Source of the DNA: CBDDIP01 sp965229005
GTDB taxonomy: Bacteria > Actinomycetota > Acidimicrobiia > Acidimicrobiales > Ilumatobacteraceae
Length of the DNA stretch: 64,000 bases
Reading direction: 5' to 3'
NCBI GenBank assembly: GCA_965229005.1
Contig: CBDDIP010000002.1
Coordinates: 1,922,001-1,986,000, forward strand
Position 1 is the stretch's first letter. Each line of letters begins with the position of its first letter. The notes under the pieces are model-generated. The model was not told the DNA's origin and searched no databases. It saw nothing but the letters and a program-made list of their open reading frames with translations. This document shows positions 15,293-24,843 of the stretch, one piece after another. The position numbers and the translations under genes were made by a program.

Positions 15293-16824
15293 TGAACGCC
15301 CCCGAGCCAACGTCGGCGCTGCAGGTGCGCCACGTCTCGAAGGTCTTTCAAGGCCAGCGCGCCCTTGCGGACGTCGATCTCGACGTCCGCAAGGGTGAGG
15401 TGCACGCCCTGCTCGGCCCCAACGGATGCGGGAAGTCGACCCTGATCAAGATCCTGGCGGGGTACCACCAGCCGGAGTCGGGAGCGCAGGCGTGGTTCCA
15501 TGGCGAGGCCTTCGAACTGGGCTCGCCGACCGATGGTCGCCAACTGCGCTTCATCCACCAGGACCTCGGCCTCGTCCTCGACCTCGACGCTGTCGACAAC
15601 CTCGCGCTCGGGGGCACCTACTCGCAACGCTGGTGGATCTCCCAGCGGCGCGAGCGGGCGTTGGCCCGGGAGCGGCTCCGTGCTCACGGCGCCGAGGTGG
15701 ACGTCACCCGCCCACTGCACCGGCTGAGCCGGGCGCAGCAGACGATGGTCGCGTTGGTCCGGGCGGTGACGCCCACCGGCGCAGCCGACGCAGCTCCGTT
15801 CGTGGTCCTCGACGAACCGACTGCGGCGTTGCCGGCCAAGGAAGTGCAAGTGCTGTTCGACCTCATCCGTCGAATCCGCGACGCCGGCGGCTCGGTGCTC
15901 TACGTCACGCACCGCCTCAACGAGGTGCTGACGACCGCCGATCGAGTCACCGTGCTGCGCGACGGGCGGAACGTGACGACTCGCGACGTCGCCGGACTCG
16001 ATCACGAGCAGCTCGTCGAGCTGATCGTCGGTCGTGCGGTCGAGACCTTCCACAGCGCTGCGGCGGCCGAACGGTCGGACGCGGTGCTCGAGGTCGACGG
16101 CGTCCGCGGTCAGGGCGTCGCCGAGCTCACGCTCGCGGTGCACCGTGGCGAAGTCGTCGGCATCAGCGGACTCGTCGGCTCCGGGTACGAGGACGCGCTG
16201 GGACTGGTCTTCGGCAGCATCGAGCGCACCGGCGGAAACGTGCGGGTCGAGGGGGCCGTGGTTGCAGCGAACCGGCCGCACCGGTCGATCAACGCCGGGA
16301 TCGCGTATGCGCCCGCAGATCGCAAGCGGCTGAGCGCGATCACCGACTGGACACTGCGCGAGAACGTGACGCTGCCCGCCATCCGCTCGCGAGGTGCGAT
16401 GCGATGGCTCAGCGATCGTCGCGAAGCTGTTGACGTGGCGCCGTACCTGCACCGGGTGCAGGTCGATCCGCCGCTGCCGCATCGCACCTTCTCCTCGCTC
16501 AGCGGGGGCAACCAGCAGAAGGTGGTCCTCGCTCGTTGGTTGCGACGCGCGTCGCGAGTGTTCCTGTTGGAGGAGCCGACCAATGGCGTCGACATGGGTG
16601 CCAAGCGGGCCATCTATCGGCAGCTCGCTGACGTCGCCGACGCAGGCGCGGCTGTGCTGATGACCTCACAAGACCCCGAAGAGCTGGCCTCGGTGTGCCA
16701 TCGGGTGCTGATCATGCATGAAGGACGCATCGCCGCCGAACTGAGCGGCAGCGAGCTGACGGAGGATCGAATCGTGACGGAGACCTTGCGCCAGCGTGCG
16801 CGATGCTCGGCGGTGCCGGCGTGA
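15292..16824 (+). CDS. sugar-type ABC importer ATPase, two nucleotide-binding domains
   Basis: A 510-residue fused ATPase of the RbsA/MglA type. NBD1 has a full Walker A (GPNGCGKST, residues 42-50) and Walker B ending VVLDEPTAAL, but a degenerate signature (LSRAQQ). NBD2 has a degenerate Walker A (GLVGSGYED) and a good signature LSGGNQQK with LLEEPTNGVD. This asymmetric pairing is the family norm. It energises uptake through the single permease encoded next. It is coupled to both neighbours by TGATG overlaps. Confidence 0.9.
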   Translation: MNAPEPTSALQVRHVSKVFQGQRALADVDLDVRKGEVHALLGPNGCGKSTLIKILAGYHQPESGAQAWFHGEAFELGSPTDGRQLRFIHQDLGLVLDLDAVDNLALGGTYSQRWWISQRRERALARERLRAHGAEVDVTRPLHRLSRAQQTMVALVRAVTPTGAADAAPFVVLDEPTAALPAKEVQVLFDLIRRIRDAGGSVLYVTHRLNEVLTTADRVTVLRDGRNVTTRDVAGLDHEQLVELIVGRAVETFHSAAAAERSDAVLEVDGVRGQGVAELTLAVHRGEVVGISGLVGSGYEDALGLVFGSIERTGGNVRVEGAVVAANRPHRSINAGIAYAPADRKRLSAITDWTLRENVTLPAIRSRGAMRWLSDRREAVDVAPYLHRVQVDPPLPHRTFSSLSGGNQQKVVLARWLRRASRVFLLEEPTNGVDMGAKRAIYRQLADVADAGAAVLMTSQDPEELASVCHRVLIMHEGRIAAELSGSELTEDRIVTETLRQRARCSAVPA

Positions 16825-17852
16825 TGGCGACCGACCTGATGCAACCGGCTTCGCTGAGCGACGGAGTTGCCGAGATCGTGGTGGCGCGGCGGCGTCCGGA
16901 GCTCGTCCGCTTCAGCGGGCTGTTCGTCTGGGCGGCGTTCATCGCGGTGTTCTCGATCTGGGTGCCCCAGACGTTCCTCACCCGTGCCACCTGGACGAGC
17001 ATCGCCGGCGACCAGGCTGTCACGCTGATCTTGGCCATCGGCCTGCTCGTTGCACTGGCGGCGGGTCAGTTCGACCTGTCTGCAGCTCAGAACCTCGGAG
17101 CGAGCGCGGTGCTCTGCGGCGTGCTGATGTCGAGGCACGGCGTGCCGTGGGTGATCGCGGTGCTGCTCACGCTTCTGTTCGGCGCGCTCGTCGGGTTCGT
17201 CAACGGCACGCTCGTGCGACTCGGTGTCGACAGCTTCATCTCCACGCTCGGCATGGGCTCCGTGCTGATCGCGGTGACGTCGTTGATCAGCGACAACCAA
17301 TTCATCGGACCGCTGTCGAAGTCCTTCCAGAGCGTGGTTCGCCACCGGCCGTTCGGCATCCCCATCATCACCGTCTACGCGCTGGTCATCGCAGCGATCG
17401 CCTGGTACGTGCTCGAGCACTCGCCGATCGGACGTCGTCTGTACGCGACCGGGGCCAATCCGGACGCGTCGCGTCTCGCGGGAGTGCGGACCGGACGCTT
17501 CGTCCTCGGCTCGCTCGTCGTGTCGGGAGTGATGTCGTCGCTGGCCGGCGTGCTCGTCGCGGCGCGGATCGGTTCGGTGTCACCGACCCTCGGACCGTCG
17601 TACCTGCTTCCCGCGTTCGCGGCGTGCTTCCTGGGAGCGACGCAGATCAAAGTCGGCCGCTTCAACGTGTGGGGCGCCGTGATCGCCATCTACCTCCTTG
17701 CGACCGGTGTGAAGGGGCTGCAGCTCGCCGGGGGTCAGCTGTGGGTGACTGACATGTTCAACGGCGTCGCGCTGATCGGCGCGGTGAGCATCGCCGTGCT
17801 CGGCGCCAAGCGACGCGACGCTCGGCTCAAGGCAGAGACGGCTCGGGGTTGA
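16824..17852 (+). CDS. sugar-type ABC importer permease
   Basis: A 342-residue integral membrane protein of the RbsC/branched-chain permease family (BPD_transp_2), with about nine hydrophobic segments. The conserved stretch 'QAVTLILAIGLLVALAAGQFDLSAAQNLG' is the family entry motif, and 'GNPDASRLAGVRTGR'-type EAA-loop residues (ATGANPDASRLAGV) follow. Only one permease is present, so it would form a homodimer, as in ribose-type systems. An upstream ATG at 16803 exists, but the ATG at 16824 reproduces the TGATG coupling of the operon. Confidence 0.88.
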   Translation: MATDLMQPASLSDGVAEIVVARRRPELVRFSGLFVWAAFIAVFSIWVPQTFLTRATWTSIAGDQAVTLILAIGLLVALAAGQFDLSAAQNLGASAVLCGVLMSRHGVPWVIAVLLTLLFGALVGFVNGTLVRLGVDSFISTLGMGSVLIAVTSLISDNQFIGPLSKSFQSVVRHRPFGIPIITVYALVIAAIAWYVLEHSPIGRRLYATGANPDASRLAGVRTGRFVLGSLVVSGVMSSLAGVLVAARIGSVSPTLGPSYLLPAFAACFLGATQIKVGRFNVWGAVIAIYLLATGVKGLQLAGGQLWVTDMFNGVALIGAVSIAVLGAKRRDARLKAETARG

Positions 17853-17853
17853 G

Positions 17854-19053
17854 ATGAGCGCACTCGCCCCCAGCCTGTTCCCGCGATCGACGGCGATCCG
17901 CCAGTCGAACCCGCTCTTCAACGACAACCGGCTCAAGATCGGCGTGTTCGGTCTGAACTCCATCGGATGTGCACTGACGTTGGTGCCCGAAGCGCACCGA
18001 CCGAGCTGGCCGGGCTCGTTGGCCGCGGCGAAGGCCGCTGATCGTCACGGGTTCGAGGCGATCGTGCCCTATGCGCGATGGAAGAGTTACGTCAAGCACG
18101 ACGTGCACCACCGTTCGAGCCAGGTGATGGAGTGCTTCGCCTGGGCCGCAGCCGTGTCCGCGTGCACGTCGTACTCGGCGATCTTCGCCACGTGCCACGT
18201 GCCGGTGTTCCATCCGGTGCTCGCGGCGAAGCAGGCGGCGACGATCGACCAGATCTCCGGCGGACGGTTCGGTCTGAACGTCGTCGCCGGTTGGTACCGC
18301 GAGGAACTGGCGATGTTCGGCACCGATCTGCTCGACCACGACGGGCGGTACGACCAAGCCGCCGAGTGGACCGATGTCGTTCGTGCCGTCTGGACGGACG
18401 ACGACGAGGTCGACCACCACGGCCGTCACTACGACGTCGGCGGTGCCTACTTCGAGCCCAAGCCGGCACAGGCACCGACACCGGTGATCATGAACGCCGG
18501 CGGCTCCGCTCGCGGTCGAGACTTCGCCGCGCAGTACTCCGACATGGCCTTCGTCATGTTCGAGAGCGACGAACCGAGCGCGATCGCCGACGCCGTCGGC
18601 GCGTTCCGGAGCGAGGCGATGCGAGTCCACGGGCGTTGCCCGCAGATCTGGACGCCGGCGTACGTCGTGCAACGCGAGACGTCAGCGGCGGCACGCGAGT
18701 ACGTCCACCACTACGGCGAGCTCAACGGTGACTACGAAGCTGCGGATGCGTTCATCGAGGGCATGGTCGAGACCTCCTCGAACATGCCTGCCGAGGTCCT
18801 GCGCGGCCTTCGATTGCGGATCCTCGAAGGAGGTGGTGGCTTTCCTCTCGTCGGAACGGCCGAGGACATCGCCGCCCGCCTCTCGCTGCTGTCGGCAGCC
18901 GGGGTCGACGGCGTTCTCCTGAGCTGGATCGAGTACGAGCAGGGGATCGAGCAGTTCGCTCGCCGCGTCCTGCCACTGTTGGAGGCCGAGGGACTGCGCC
19001 ATGCCGAGCTGCGGCCCTCGTGGAGCCGGAAGGACGCGAACGATGGGCACTGA
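17854..19053 (+). CDS. LLM flavin monooxygenase, RutA/SfnG-like
   Basis: A 399-residue luciferase-like monooxygenase. Its features resemble the pyrimidine-ring-opening RutA and the dimethylsulfone monooxygenase group: 'ATIDQISGGRFGLNVVAGWYREELAMFG', 'DHDGRYDQAAEWTDVVRAVWT', 'PVIMNAGGSARGRDFAAQYSDMAF' and 'GVDGVLLSWIEYEQGIEQFARRVLPLL'. These enzymes use reduced FMN and O2. It starts 1 bp after the permease stop, and its 3' end overlaps the next start by 11 bp. The association of one RutA-like and three NtaA-like enzymes points to an N- or S-containing or otherwise oxygen-labile substrate (inference). Confidence 0.83.
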   Translation: MSALAPSLFPRSTAIRQSNPLFNDNRLKIGVFGLNSIGCALTLVPEAHRPSWPGSLAAAKAADRHGFEAIVPYARWKSYVKHDVHHRSSQVMECFAWAAAVSACTSYSAIFATCHVPVFHPVLAAKQAATIDQISGGRFGLNVVAGWYREELAMFGTDLLDHDGRYDQAAEWTDVVRAVWTDDDEVDHHGRHYDVGGAYFEPKPAQAPTPVIMNAGGSARGRDFAAQYSDMAFVMFESDEPSAIADAVGAFRSEAMRVHGRCPQIWTPAYVVQRETSAAAREYVHHYGELNGDYEAADAFIEGMVETSSNMPAEVLRGLRLRILEGGGGFPLVGTAEDIAARLSLLSAAGVDGVLLSWIEYEQGIEQFARRVLPLLEAEGLRHAELRPSWSRKDANDGH

Positions 19054-20413
19054 TCGCAACAGACAGGGAGTGTTCTTCTTCTTCCCCGAGTGGGGCGGGA
19101 TGCACCTCAGCGCCTGGCGCGCACCGGATGCACCGGCCGATCCGACGATGGACTTCGAGGCCATCAAGCGAATGGTGCAGACAGCGGAGCGTGGGAAGTT
19201 CCACGGCTTCTTCCTCGCCGACACGCTGTCCGTCCGCCACTCGCTGTCGCCGGTTGCGCTCAGCCGAACGTCGAAGGGTTCCCGCTTCGAGCCGATGACG
19301 CTGATGGCCGCGCTCACCGGGTTCACGGAACACATCGGGTTGTTGCTCACGGCGAGCACGACCTACAACGAGCCGTACCACGTGGCCCGTCAGTTCGCAT
19401 CGCTCGACCACCTCTCCAACGGTCGCGCCGGCTGGAACGTGGTCACCAGCGGCACGCCGGCGGAGTCCAAGAACTTCGGCCGCGAGACGCACATGGAGCA
19501 CGACGTGCGCTACGAGCGCGGTGCCGAGTTCTTCGACATCGTCACCGGCCTGTGGGACAGCTTCGAGGACGATGCGTTCATCCGCGACAAGGAGACGGGC
19601 GAGTACTTCGACGTCGACAAGATGCACACGCTCGGCCATCGTGGGCACCACCTCAGCGTCGAAGGGCCGCTGACGATCGCCCGGCCGGTCCAAGGACGCC
19701 CCGTGATCGCCCAAGCGGGTTCGTCCGGTGTCGGGCAGGCGTTCTCGGCGCGCATCGCCGACGTGATCTACACGTTGCAGGCCGACATCGGCCAGGCCCG
19801 GGCCTACTACGACACGATCAAAGGGCTGGTCGACGAAGGCGGCCGCGACCCGCAGCACGTCAAGGTGCTGCCGGCGCTGATCTCCGTGCTCGGGCGGACA
19901 CAGGCGGAAGCTGACGAGCGACTCGCCGAGCTCGATGCCCTGGTCGAGCCGGCGGTCGGGCTCGAGCAGCTGGGATCGCTCATCGAAGCCGACCTGTCGG
20001 GCTGCCCGCTTGACGGTCCCGTGCCAGAGGTCGCCGAGACCCAGCTGGGCTCGAAGACGCGACAGAAGTACTTCCTCGACCTGGCCCGACGCGACGGGTT
20101 GACCGTCCGCCAGCTGATGCAGGTCGCGGCGCGAACAGGCGCGCGGGCCTTCTCGCCACAGGCGATGGCGGATCACCTCGAGGAGTGGATCCTCGGTGGT
20201 GCCGCCGACGGCTTCAACCTGACCTTTGCCGATACGACGAGCTCGCTCGACGTCTTCGTCGACGAGGTCGTGCCTGAGCTGCAACGTCGTGAGCTGTTCC
20301 ATCTCGACTACCGGGGCACCACGTTGCGGGAGAACCTCGGCATCCCGCGGCCGGCAAACCGATTCACACGACGTACGACCGAGGAGACCGTCCACGATGA
20401 CCACAACGAGTGA
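19043..20413 (+). CDS. FMN-dependent monooxygenase 3, NtaA/SnaA/DszA family
   Basis: A 456-residue third member of the family, more distant from copies 1 and 2: FFFFPEWGGMHLSAWR, NEPYHVARQFASLDHLSNGR, GWNVVTSG, RYERGAEFFDIVTGLWDSFEDDA, PVIAQAGSSGVG. The ATG at 19043 lies inside the end of the previous gene, with GGAAGGA upstream. Residues ~30-60 and the mid-region differ from copies 1 and 2, so the substrate or regiochemistry may differ. It overlaps the aldehyde dehydrogenase by 17 bp. Confidence 0.87.
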   Translation: MGTDRNRQGVFFFFPEWGGMHLSAWRAPDAPADPTMDFEAIKRMVQTAERGKFHGFFLADTLSVRHSLSPVALSRTSKGSRFEPMTLMAALTGFTEHIGLLLTASTTYNEPYHVARQFASLDHLSNGRAGWNVVTSGTPAESKNFGRETHMEHDVRYERGAEFFDIVTGLWDSFEDDAFIRDKETGEYFDVDKMHTLGHRGHHLSVEGPLTIARPVQGRPVIAQAGSSGVGQAFSARIADVIYTLQADIGQARAYYDTIKGLVDEGGRDPQHVKVLPALISVLGRTQAEADERLAELDALVEPAVGLEQLGSLIEADLSGCPLDGPVPEVAETQLGSKTRQKYFLDLARRDGLTVRQLMQVAARTGARAFSPQAMADHLEEWILGGAADGFNLTFADTTSSLDVFVDEVVPELQRRELFHLDYRGTTLRENLGIPRPANRFTRRTTEETVHDDHNE

Positions 20414-21872
20414 ACTGGCCCGACCTGCCATCGACGTTGCGCCGAGGATGCTGATCGGTGGTGAACGCGTCGCCGCTGCCAGCGGCGCGTCGTTGGCAGC
20501 GGTGAACCCGGCGACCGGCGAGGCGATCGCCTCGTTCCCGCGTGGAACTGCGGCCGATGTCGATGACGCCGTCCGCGCCGCGCACGGTGCCTTTCCCGCA
20601 TGGCGGTCAACGGCCATCGGCGCTCGCGCCGCCGCAGTCGTCCACCTGTCGCAGCTGATCCTGGAGCATGCGGACGAGCTTGCGATGCTGGACGTGATCG
20701 ACAACGGCAGCCCCATCCGCGAGATGCGCAACGACGCGCACCTGGCGGTCGCTCAGATGCGGTACTTCGCCGGTGCGGCGCATCAGCTGCGCGGCGAGAC
20801 GATCCCGATGGATCACGATCGCATCAACTTCACCGTGCGCGAGCCCTATGGCGTGGTCGGGCGGATCATCCCGTTCAACCACCCGCTCATGTTCGCCGCG
20901 TGCAAGATCAGCGCCCCGCTGATCGCCGGGAACACGGTGGTGCTCAAGCCGAGTGAGCACACGTCGCTGTCGGCCCTCCGACTCGCCGATCTGATCACCG
21001 AGGCCTTTCCGCCCGGGGTGGTCAACATCGTCACCGGAACCGGGGACGAAGCGGGGGACGCGCTCGTCACGCATCCGCTCGTGCGCCGCCTGGCCTTCAT
21101 CGGTTCGGTCGACATCGGTCGGCGCATCCAGCAGCGAGCCGCCGAGCACGTGGTCAAGACGGTGACGCTCGAGCTCGGCGGCAAGAACCCGATCGTGGTG
21201 TTTCCGGATGCCGACCTCGATCAGGCGATCGACGGTGCGTTGCGCGGCATGAACTTCACGTGGCAAGGCCAGTCGTGTGGCTCGACGTCGCGTCTGATCG
21301 TGCACGAGGACGTGCACGACGAGCTCGTCGGTCGACTCGCAGCGCGCATGGATGCGATGGTCTCGGGCCCTCCCGACGAGATGGCCACCGAGACCGGCTC
21401 GATCGTGCATCGGCGCCAGTTCGACAAGGTGGTGGAGTACCTGGATCTCGGACGGCAGGAAGGCGCAACGGTCGTCGCCGGCGGGTCGGTGGTCGAGGGT
21501 GGCGCATTCGATCGCGGGATGTTCGTGCGACCGACGTTGTTCGATGGCGTCGATCCCCAGTCGCGTCTGGCGCAGGAGGAGATCTTCGGTCCGGTGCTGG
21601 CGGCGATGACGTTCGCCGATGACGATGCGGCGTTGCGCATCGCCAACGGTGTCGCTTACGGCTTGACGGCGAGCGTCTTCACTCGCGACCTGTCGCGAGC
21701 ACATCGGTTCGCTCGCGACGTGGAGGCCGGCTACGTGTGGGTCAACGACTCGTCGCGACACTTCCTCGGCGCGCCGTACGGCGGCGTGAAGAACTCAGGC
21801 GTCGGGCGTGAGGAGGGGATCGAGGAGATCTGCTCCTACGCCGAGGCCAAGAACATCAACATCCGGTTGTAG
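20397..21872 (+). CDS. aldehyde dehydrogenase 1
   Basis: A 491-residue NAD(P)-dependent aldehyde dehydrogenase. The catalytic Glu is in TLELGGKNP and the nucleophilic Cys in GQSCGSTSRL. The cofactor-binding segments 'GRIIPFNHPLMFAACKISAPLIAGNTVVLKPSE' and 'FIGSVDIGR' and the C-terminal EEIFGPV motif are intact. GAGGAG precedes the ATG at 20397. It oxidises an aldehyde from the pathway to a carboxylate, with a betaine-aldehyde/aromatic-aldehyde-type architecture. It sits between monooxygenase 3 and the cyclodeaminase-like gene. Confidence 0.88.
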   Translation: MTTTSELARPAIDVAPRMLIGGERVAAASGASLAAVNPATGEAIASFPRGTAADVDDAVRAAHGAFPAWRSTAIGARAAAVVHLSQLILEHADELAMLDVIDNGSPIREMRNDAHLAVAQMRYFAGAAHQLRGETIPMDHDRINFTVREPYGVVGRIIPFNHPLMFAACKISAPLIAGNTVVLKPSEHTSLSALRLADLITEAFPPGVVNIVTGTGDEAGDALVTHPLVRRLAFIGSVDIGRRIQQRAAEHVVKTVTLELGGKNPIVVFPDADLDQAIDGALRGMNFTWQGQSCGSTSRLIVHEDVHDELVGRLAARMDAMVSGPPDEMATETGSIVHRRQFDKVVEYLDLGRQEGATVVAGGSVVEGGAFDRGMFVRPTLFDGVDPQSRLAQEEIFGPVLAAMTFADDDAALRIANGVAYGLTASVFTRDLSRAHRFARDVEAGYVWVNDSSRHFLGAPYGGVKNSGVGREEGIEEICSYAEAKNINIRL

Positions 21873-21880
21873 GTGGCGAC

Positions 21881-22843
21881 GTGAACGAGCCGCTGTGGCT
21901 GACCGAGGCCGATGTCGTCGGGTGCATCGACCTGAACGGCGCGATCGACGTCGTCGAACGTGCCTTGATCGATGAGAGCAACGGTCAGGCGACGACGATG
22001 GAGAAGACCCATCTCGGGGTGGGCGAGCTGACGCTGCACGCGCTCGGCGGTGCCGTCGGCGACCTCGTCGGCACGAAGCAGTGGGCTCACGCTCCTGGCG
22101 GAGCGTCACCGCTGTTGACGCTCTGGGATCGGAGCGACGGAACGCTCCAGGCGGTGATCGAGGCGTTCGCGCTCGGGCAGATGCGCACCGCGTCGATGTC
22201 GGCGATCGGGACGAAGTGGCTGGCACGTGCTGACGCGTCGGTGATGGCGATGGTCGGTTCCGGCAAGCAGGCGCTCGCGCAGGTGGCGGCGGTGCTCGCG
22301 GTGCGACCCGTCACCGAGGTGCGCGTCTGGAGCCCCACGCCGTCGAACCGCGCCGACTTCGGCCGGCGCCTGGAAGCCGCAGGGCTGGGTGCCACGATCA
22401 TCGTTTCCGACTCGATGTCGTCGGCGCTCGACGAGGCCACGATCATCACCACGGCGACGCGTTCGCGTGCTGCGTTCCTCGCGCAGGCAGACGTCCGGCC
22501 AGGCGCGCACCTCAACGCCGTGGGTGCGATCACGCCGGAGCGACGTGAGCTGAGCGGCGATCTGGTCGCCTCGGCGTCGGTCGTCGTCGTCGACTCGGTG
22601 CCGGCGGCGCGGGGGCTCGCTCGCGAGCTGGACGATGTTCGCGACCTCACGTCGCTGGCGTCGCGCGTCGGCATCGAACGGCCGGTCGACGACTTCGGCA
22701 CCACGGTGTTCAAGGCGCTCGGCCTCGGTCTCGCGGACGTGGCTGTCGGCGCCGAGGTGCTTCGCCGCGCTCGCAACCAACAGTTCGGCCGAGCCATGCC
22801 GGTCCCCAAACGTTCAGCGATCCGATGGAGGAACCACCCATGA
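21881..22843 (+). CDS. ornithine cyclodeaminase/mu-crystallin-family enzyme
   Basis: A 320-residue NAD(P)-binding enzyme. The Rossmann motif is 'VMAMVGSGKQALAQVAAVLAVRPVTEVRVWSPT', and the substrate side has 'LVGTKQW' with the conserved Lys and 'GQMRTASMSAIGTKWLARAD'. 'GAHLNAVGAITPERREL' is the late family motif. Members act on ornithine, alanine, cyclic ketimines or related imines, so this suggests an imino or amino intermediate in the pathway. The GTG at 21881 follows an AGGTGG ribosome-binding site. It overlaps the next gene by ATGA. Confidence 0.83.
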   Translation: MNEPLWLTEADVVGCIDLNGAIDVVERALIDESNGQATTMEKTHLGVGELTLHALGGAVGDLVGTKQWAHAPGGASPLLTLWDRSDGTLQAVIEAFALGQMRTASMSAIGTKWLARADASVMAMVGSGKQALAQVAAVLAVRPVTEVRVWSPTPSNRADFGRRLEAAGLGATIIVSDSMSSALDEATIITTATRSRAAFLAQADVRPGAHLNAVGAITPERRELSGDLVASASVVVVDSVPAARGLARELDDVRDLTSLASRVGIERPVDDFGTTVFKALGLGLADVAVGAEVLRRARNQQFGRAMPVPKRSAIRWRNHP

Positions 22844-23931
22844 ACGACCCGCGCATCATCGACGTGTCCGGCCAGTCCCTGGCTACCGAGCTCGACTTCT
22901 GGGAGCCCACGTGCTTCACCAGTGAACAGATCGACGACGCCGTCGATCGATTGGCGAGTGCGCCGCCCCCCGCGAACGGACGTCGTGAAGCCCTCCTCGT
23001 TCACCCCCGATCCGTCGGCAGTGGCCCCGGGCTGGCGCCCGGCATCCAGGTCAAGCTGTGCGTGCTCCTCCCTGGCGAACGAACGGCCACGGTGCGGCAC
23101 ACGTCCACGCAGGTCAACTTCTGCATTCGCGGTGGTGGTCGGATGGAGATGGGCGACCAGGTCATCGACTTCGATCGCTACGACGTGTGGAACCTCCCCT
23201 CGTATCGGCGCTACGTCCACATCAACGACCGATCCGACGTCCAGGTCCGCCTGAGCTACTCCAACGCGGCACTGCTGGAGAAGCTGAACGTCCACCTGGT
23301 CGAGGAGGGCGACGCGGCACCGGTGATCGAGACGCCGGACGGCGGCGAGGTCGTTGTGCGAGGTGAGCCCGGCGAGAACCTGGTCATCTCCGACGACGGC
23401 GCCAGCCTGATGCCGTACGAACGTCTCATCAACCCGCCGGCCGTGGTGTCGCGAGCGTTGCACTGGCCGTGGTCGCGTGTGAGCGACGAGCTCGACAAGC
23501 TGGCGGTGCTCGGCTCGGAGTACGTCGGTCGGCGGCTGTACCTGCTGTACAACCCCGCGACCGGCAGGACCAACGGGACCACGCCGAACTTCTTCTCGGC
23601 GATCACGATCCGCCCGCCCGGCATCGTCGATCGGCCCCACCGCCACATGTCGGCGGCGATCAACTACTTCTTTCGCGGTTCCGGTTCGAGCGTGATCAAC
23701 CGCAAGAAGTACGAGTGGAAGGCCGGTGACCTGATGCTCACCGCGCCGGGATGGGCCGTCCATCACCACGCCTCCGGACCCGACGAGTTCGTCTACGAGA
23801 TGACGATCCAGGACCAGCCGTTCCACATCGGGCAGGAGTCGCTGCTGTGGCAGGAGAACCTGCGCCATCCGGCGATCATCCTCGGCCAGGAGGAGGGCTT
23901 CTCCACGAATCGCACCGAGGTGGCGGGATGA
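22840..23931 (+). CDS. bicupin, gentisate 1,2-dioxygenase-like
   Basis: A 363-residue two-cupin protein. Cupin 1 (~residues 65-135) contains 'VRHTSTQVNFCIRGGGRMEMG'. Cupin 2 (~255-330) contains 'RPHRHMSAAINYFFRGSGSS' and 'GDLMLTAPGWAVHHHAS', with the HxH...H ligands expected for a mononuclear Fe(II). This two-domain layout matches gentisate/1-hydroxy-2-naphthoate-type ring-cleavage dioxygenases, so ring fission is a plausible role, though non-dioxygenase bicupins exist. GGAGG precedes the ATG. It overlaps both neighbours by ATGA. Confidence 0.72.
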   Translation: MNDPRIIDVSGQSLATELDFWEPTCFTSEQIDDAVDRLASAPPPANGRREALLVHPRSVGSGPGLAPGIQVKLCVLLPGERTATVRHTSTQVNFCIRGGGRMEMGDQVIDFDRYDVWNLPSYRRYVHINDRSDVQVRLSYSNAALLEKLNVHLVEEGDAAPVIETPDGGEVVVRGEPGENLVISDDGASLMPYERLINPPAVVSRALHWPWSRVSDELDKLAVLGSEYVGRRLYLLYNPATGRTNGTTPNFFSAITIRPPGIVDRPHRHMSAAINYFFRGSGSSVINRKKYEWKAGDLMLTAPGWAVHHHASGPDEFVYEMTIQDQPFHIGQESLLWQENLRHPAIILGQEEGFSTNRTEVAG

Positions 23932-24839
23932 TCGCGCTGGAGCCGATGCAGCTCCGCGGTTCGCTGCCGCCACTGATCGCACCGTTCCGCGACGGCGAGT
24001 TGGATCTGGGCACGTATCGACGCCTCGTCGAGTGGCAGATCGGATCGGGCAGTCACGGCGTCACCGTCAACGGAACCACCGGCGAACCCAGTCTGCTGAC
24101 GATGGCCGAACGCAAGCGGCTCGCCGAGGTCGCGATCGACGCTGCCGCCGGCCGTTTCCAGGTGCTGGTCTCGACCGGCAACCAGTCGCTGGCGGAGACC
24201 CTCGATCTCACCGGGCACGCCGAGGCGATTGGCGCCGATGCCGTGCTCGTGGTGACCCCGTACTACGTGCGCCCGCAGCAGCGCGGTTTGGTGGAGTACT
24301 TCTCGCAGGTCTGTTCGGCGACGGCACTTCCGGTCGTGGCGTACCACATCCCCGGTCGCGCGGCGATCTCGCTGGAGGTCGACACGATCGTGGCAATTGC
24401 CGAGCGCAACCCGAACTTCGTCGGCATGAAGCACGCAGTCCACGACCTGGCGCTGGTGTCCGACGTGCTCGCCGCACTCGGTCCCGACTTCCGCATCCTC
24501 GTCGGGCTCGAGGAGCTGAGCTTCCCGATGCTCGCCGTGGGTGCGTCCGGCAGCGTGAACGCGATCGCCAACATCGTGCCTGACCGGATCGTCGCCCTGC
24601 ACGAGGCGATCGACGCCGGAGACCTCGTTCGCGCCCGACAGTCGCACTTCGATCTCTACGAGCTGAACAAGTCGATCTTCTTCGAGACGAACCCGGTCCC
24701 GCTGAAGTACATGATGCGGCGGCTGGGCCTGCTCGAGCGCAACGAGCATCGCCTGCCGATGATGGCGGCCTCGGCAGCAACCGAGGCCCGATGCGACGAT
24801 GTGCTCCGTCGCGCCGGTCTGCTCGTGGAAGGTGAGTGA
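23928..24839 (+). CDS. dihydrodipicolinate synthase (DapA)-superfamily aldolase/lyase
   Basis: A 303-residue class I aldolase. The N-terminal GTTGE motif (VNGTTGEPSLLT), the Tyr of 'VVAYHIPGR' and the Schiff-base Lys of 'NFVGMKHA' are present. True DapA functions in lysine synthesis, but operon context and divergence from biosynthetic motifs favour a catabolic lyase or hydratase-aldolase acting on a 2-oxo acid (inference). The pyruvate-type carboxylate-binding region is intact. The ATG at 23928 overlaps the upstream stop. Confidence 0.82.
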   Translation: MIALEPMQLRGSLPPLIAPFRDGELDLGTYRRLVEWQIGSGSHGVTVNGTTGEPSLLTMAERKRLAEVAIDAAAGRFQVLVSTGNQSLAETLDLTGHAEAIGADAVLVVTPYYVRPQQRGLVEYFSQVCSATALPVVAYHIPGRAAISLEVDTIVAIAERNPNFVGMKHAVHDLALVSDVLAALGPDFRILVGLEELSFPMLAVGASGSVNAIANIVPDRIVALHEAIDAGDLVRARQSHFDLYELNKSIFFETNPVPLKYMMRRLGLLERNEHRLPMMAASAATEARCDDVLRRAGLLVEGE

Positions 24840-24843
24840 GCAG

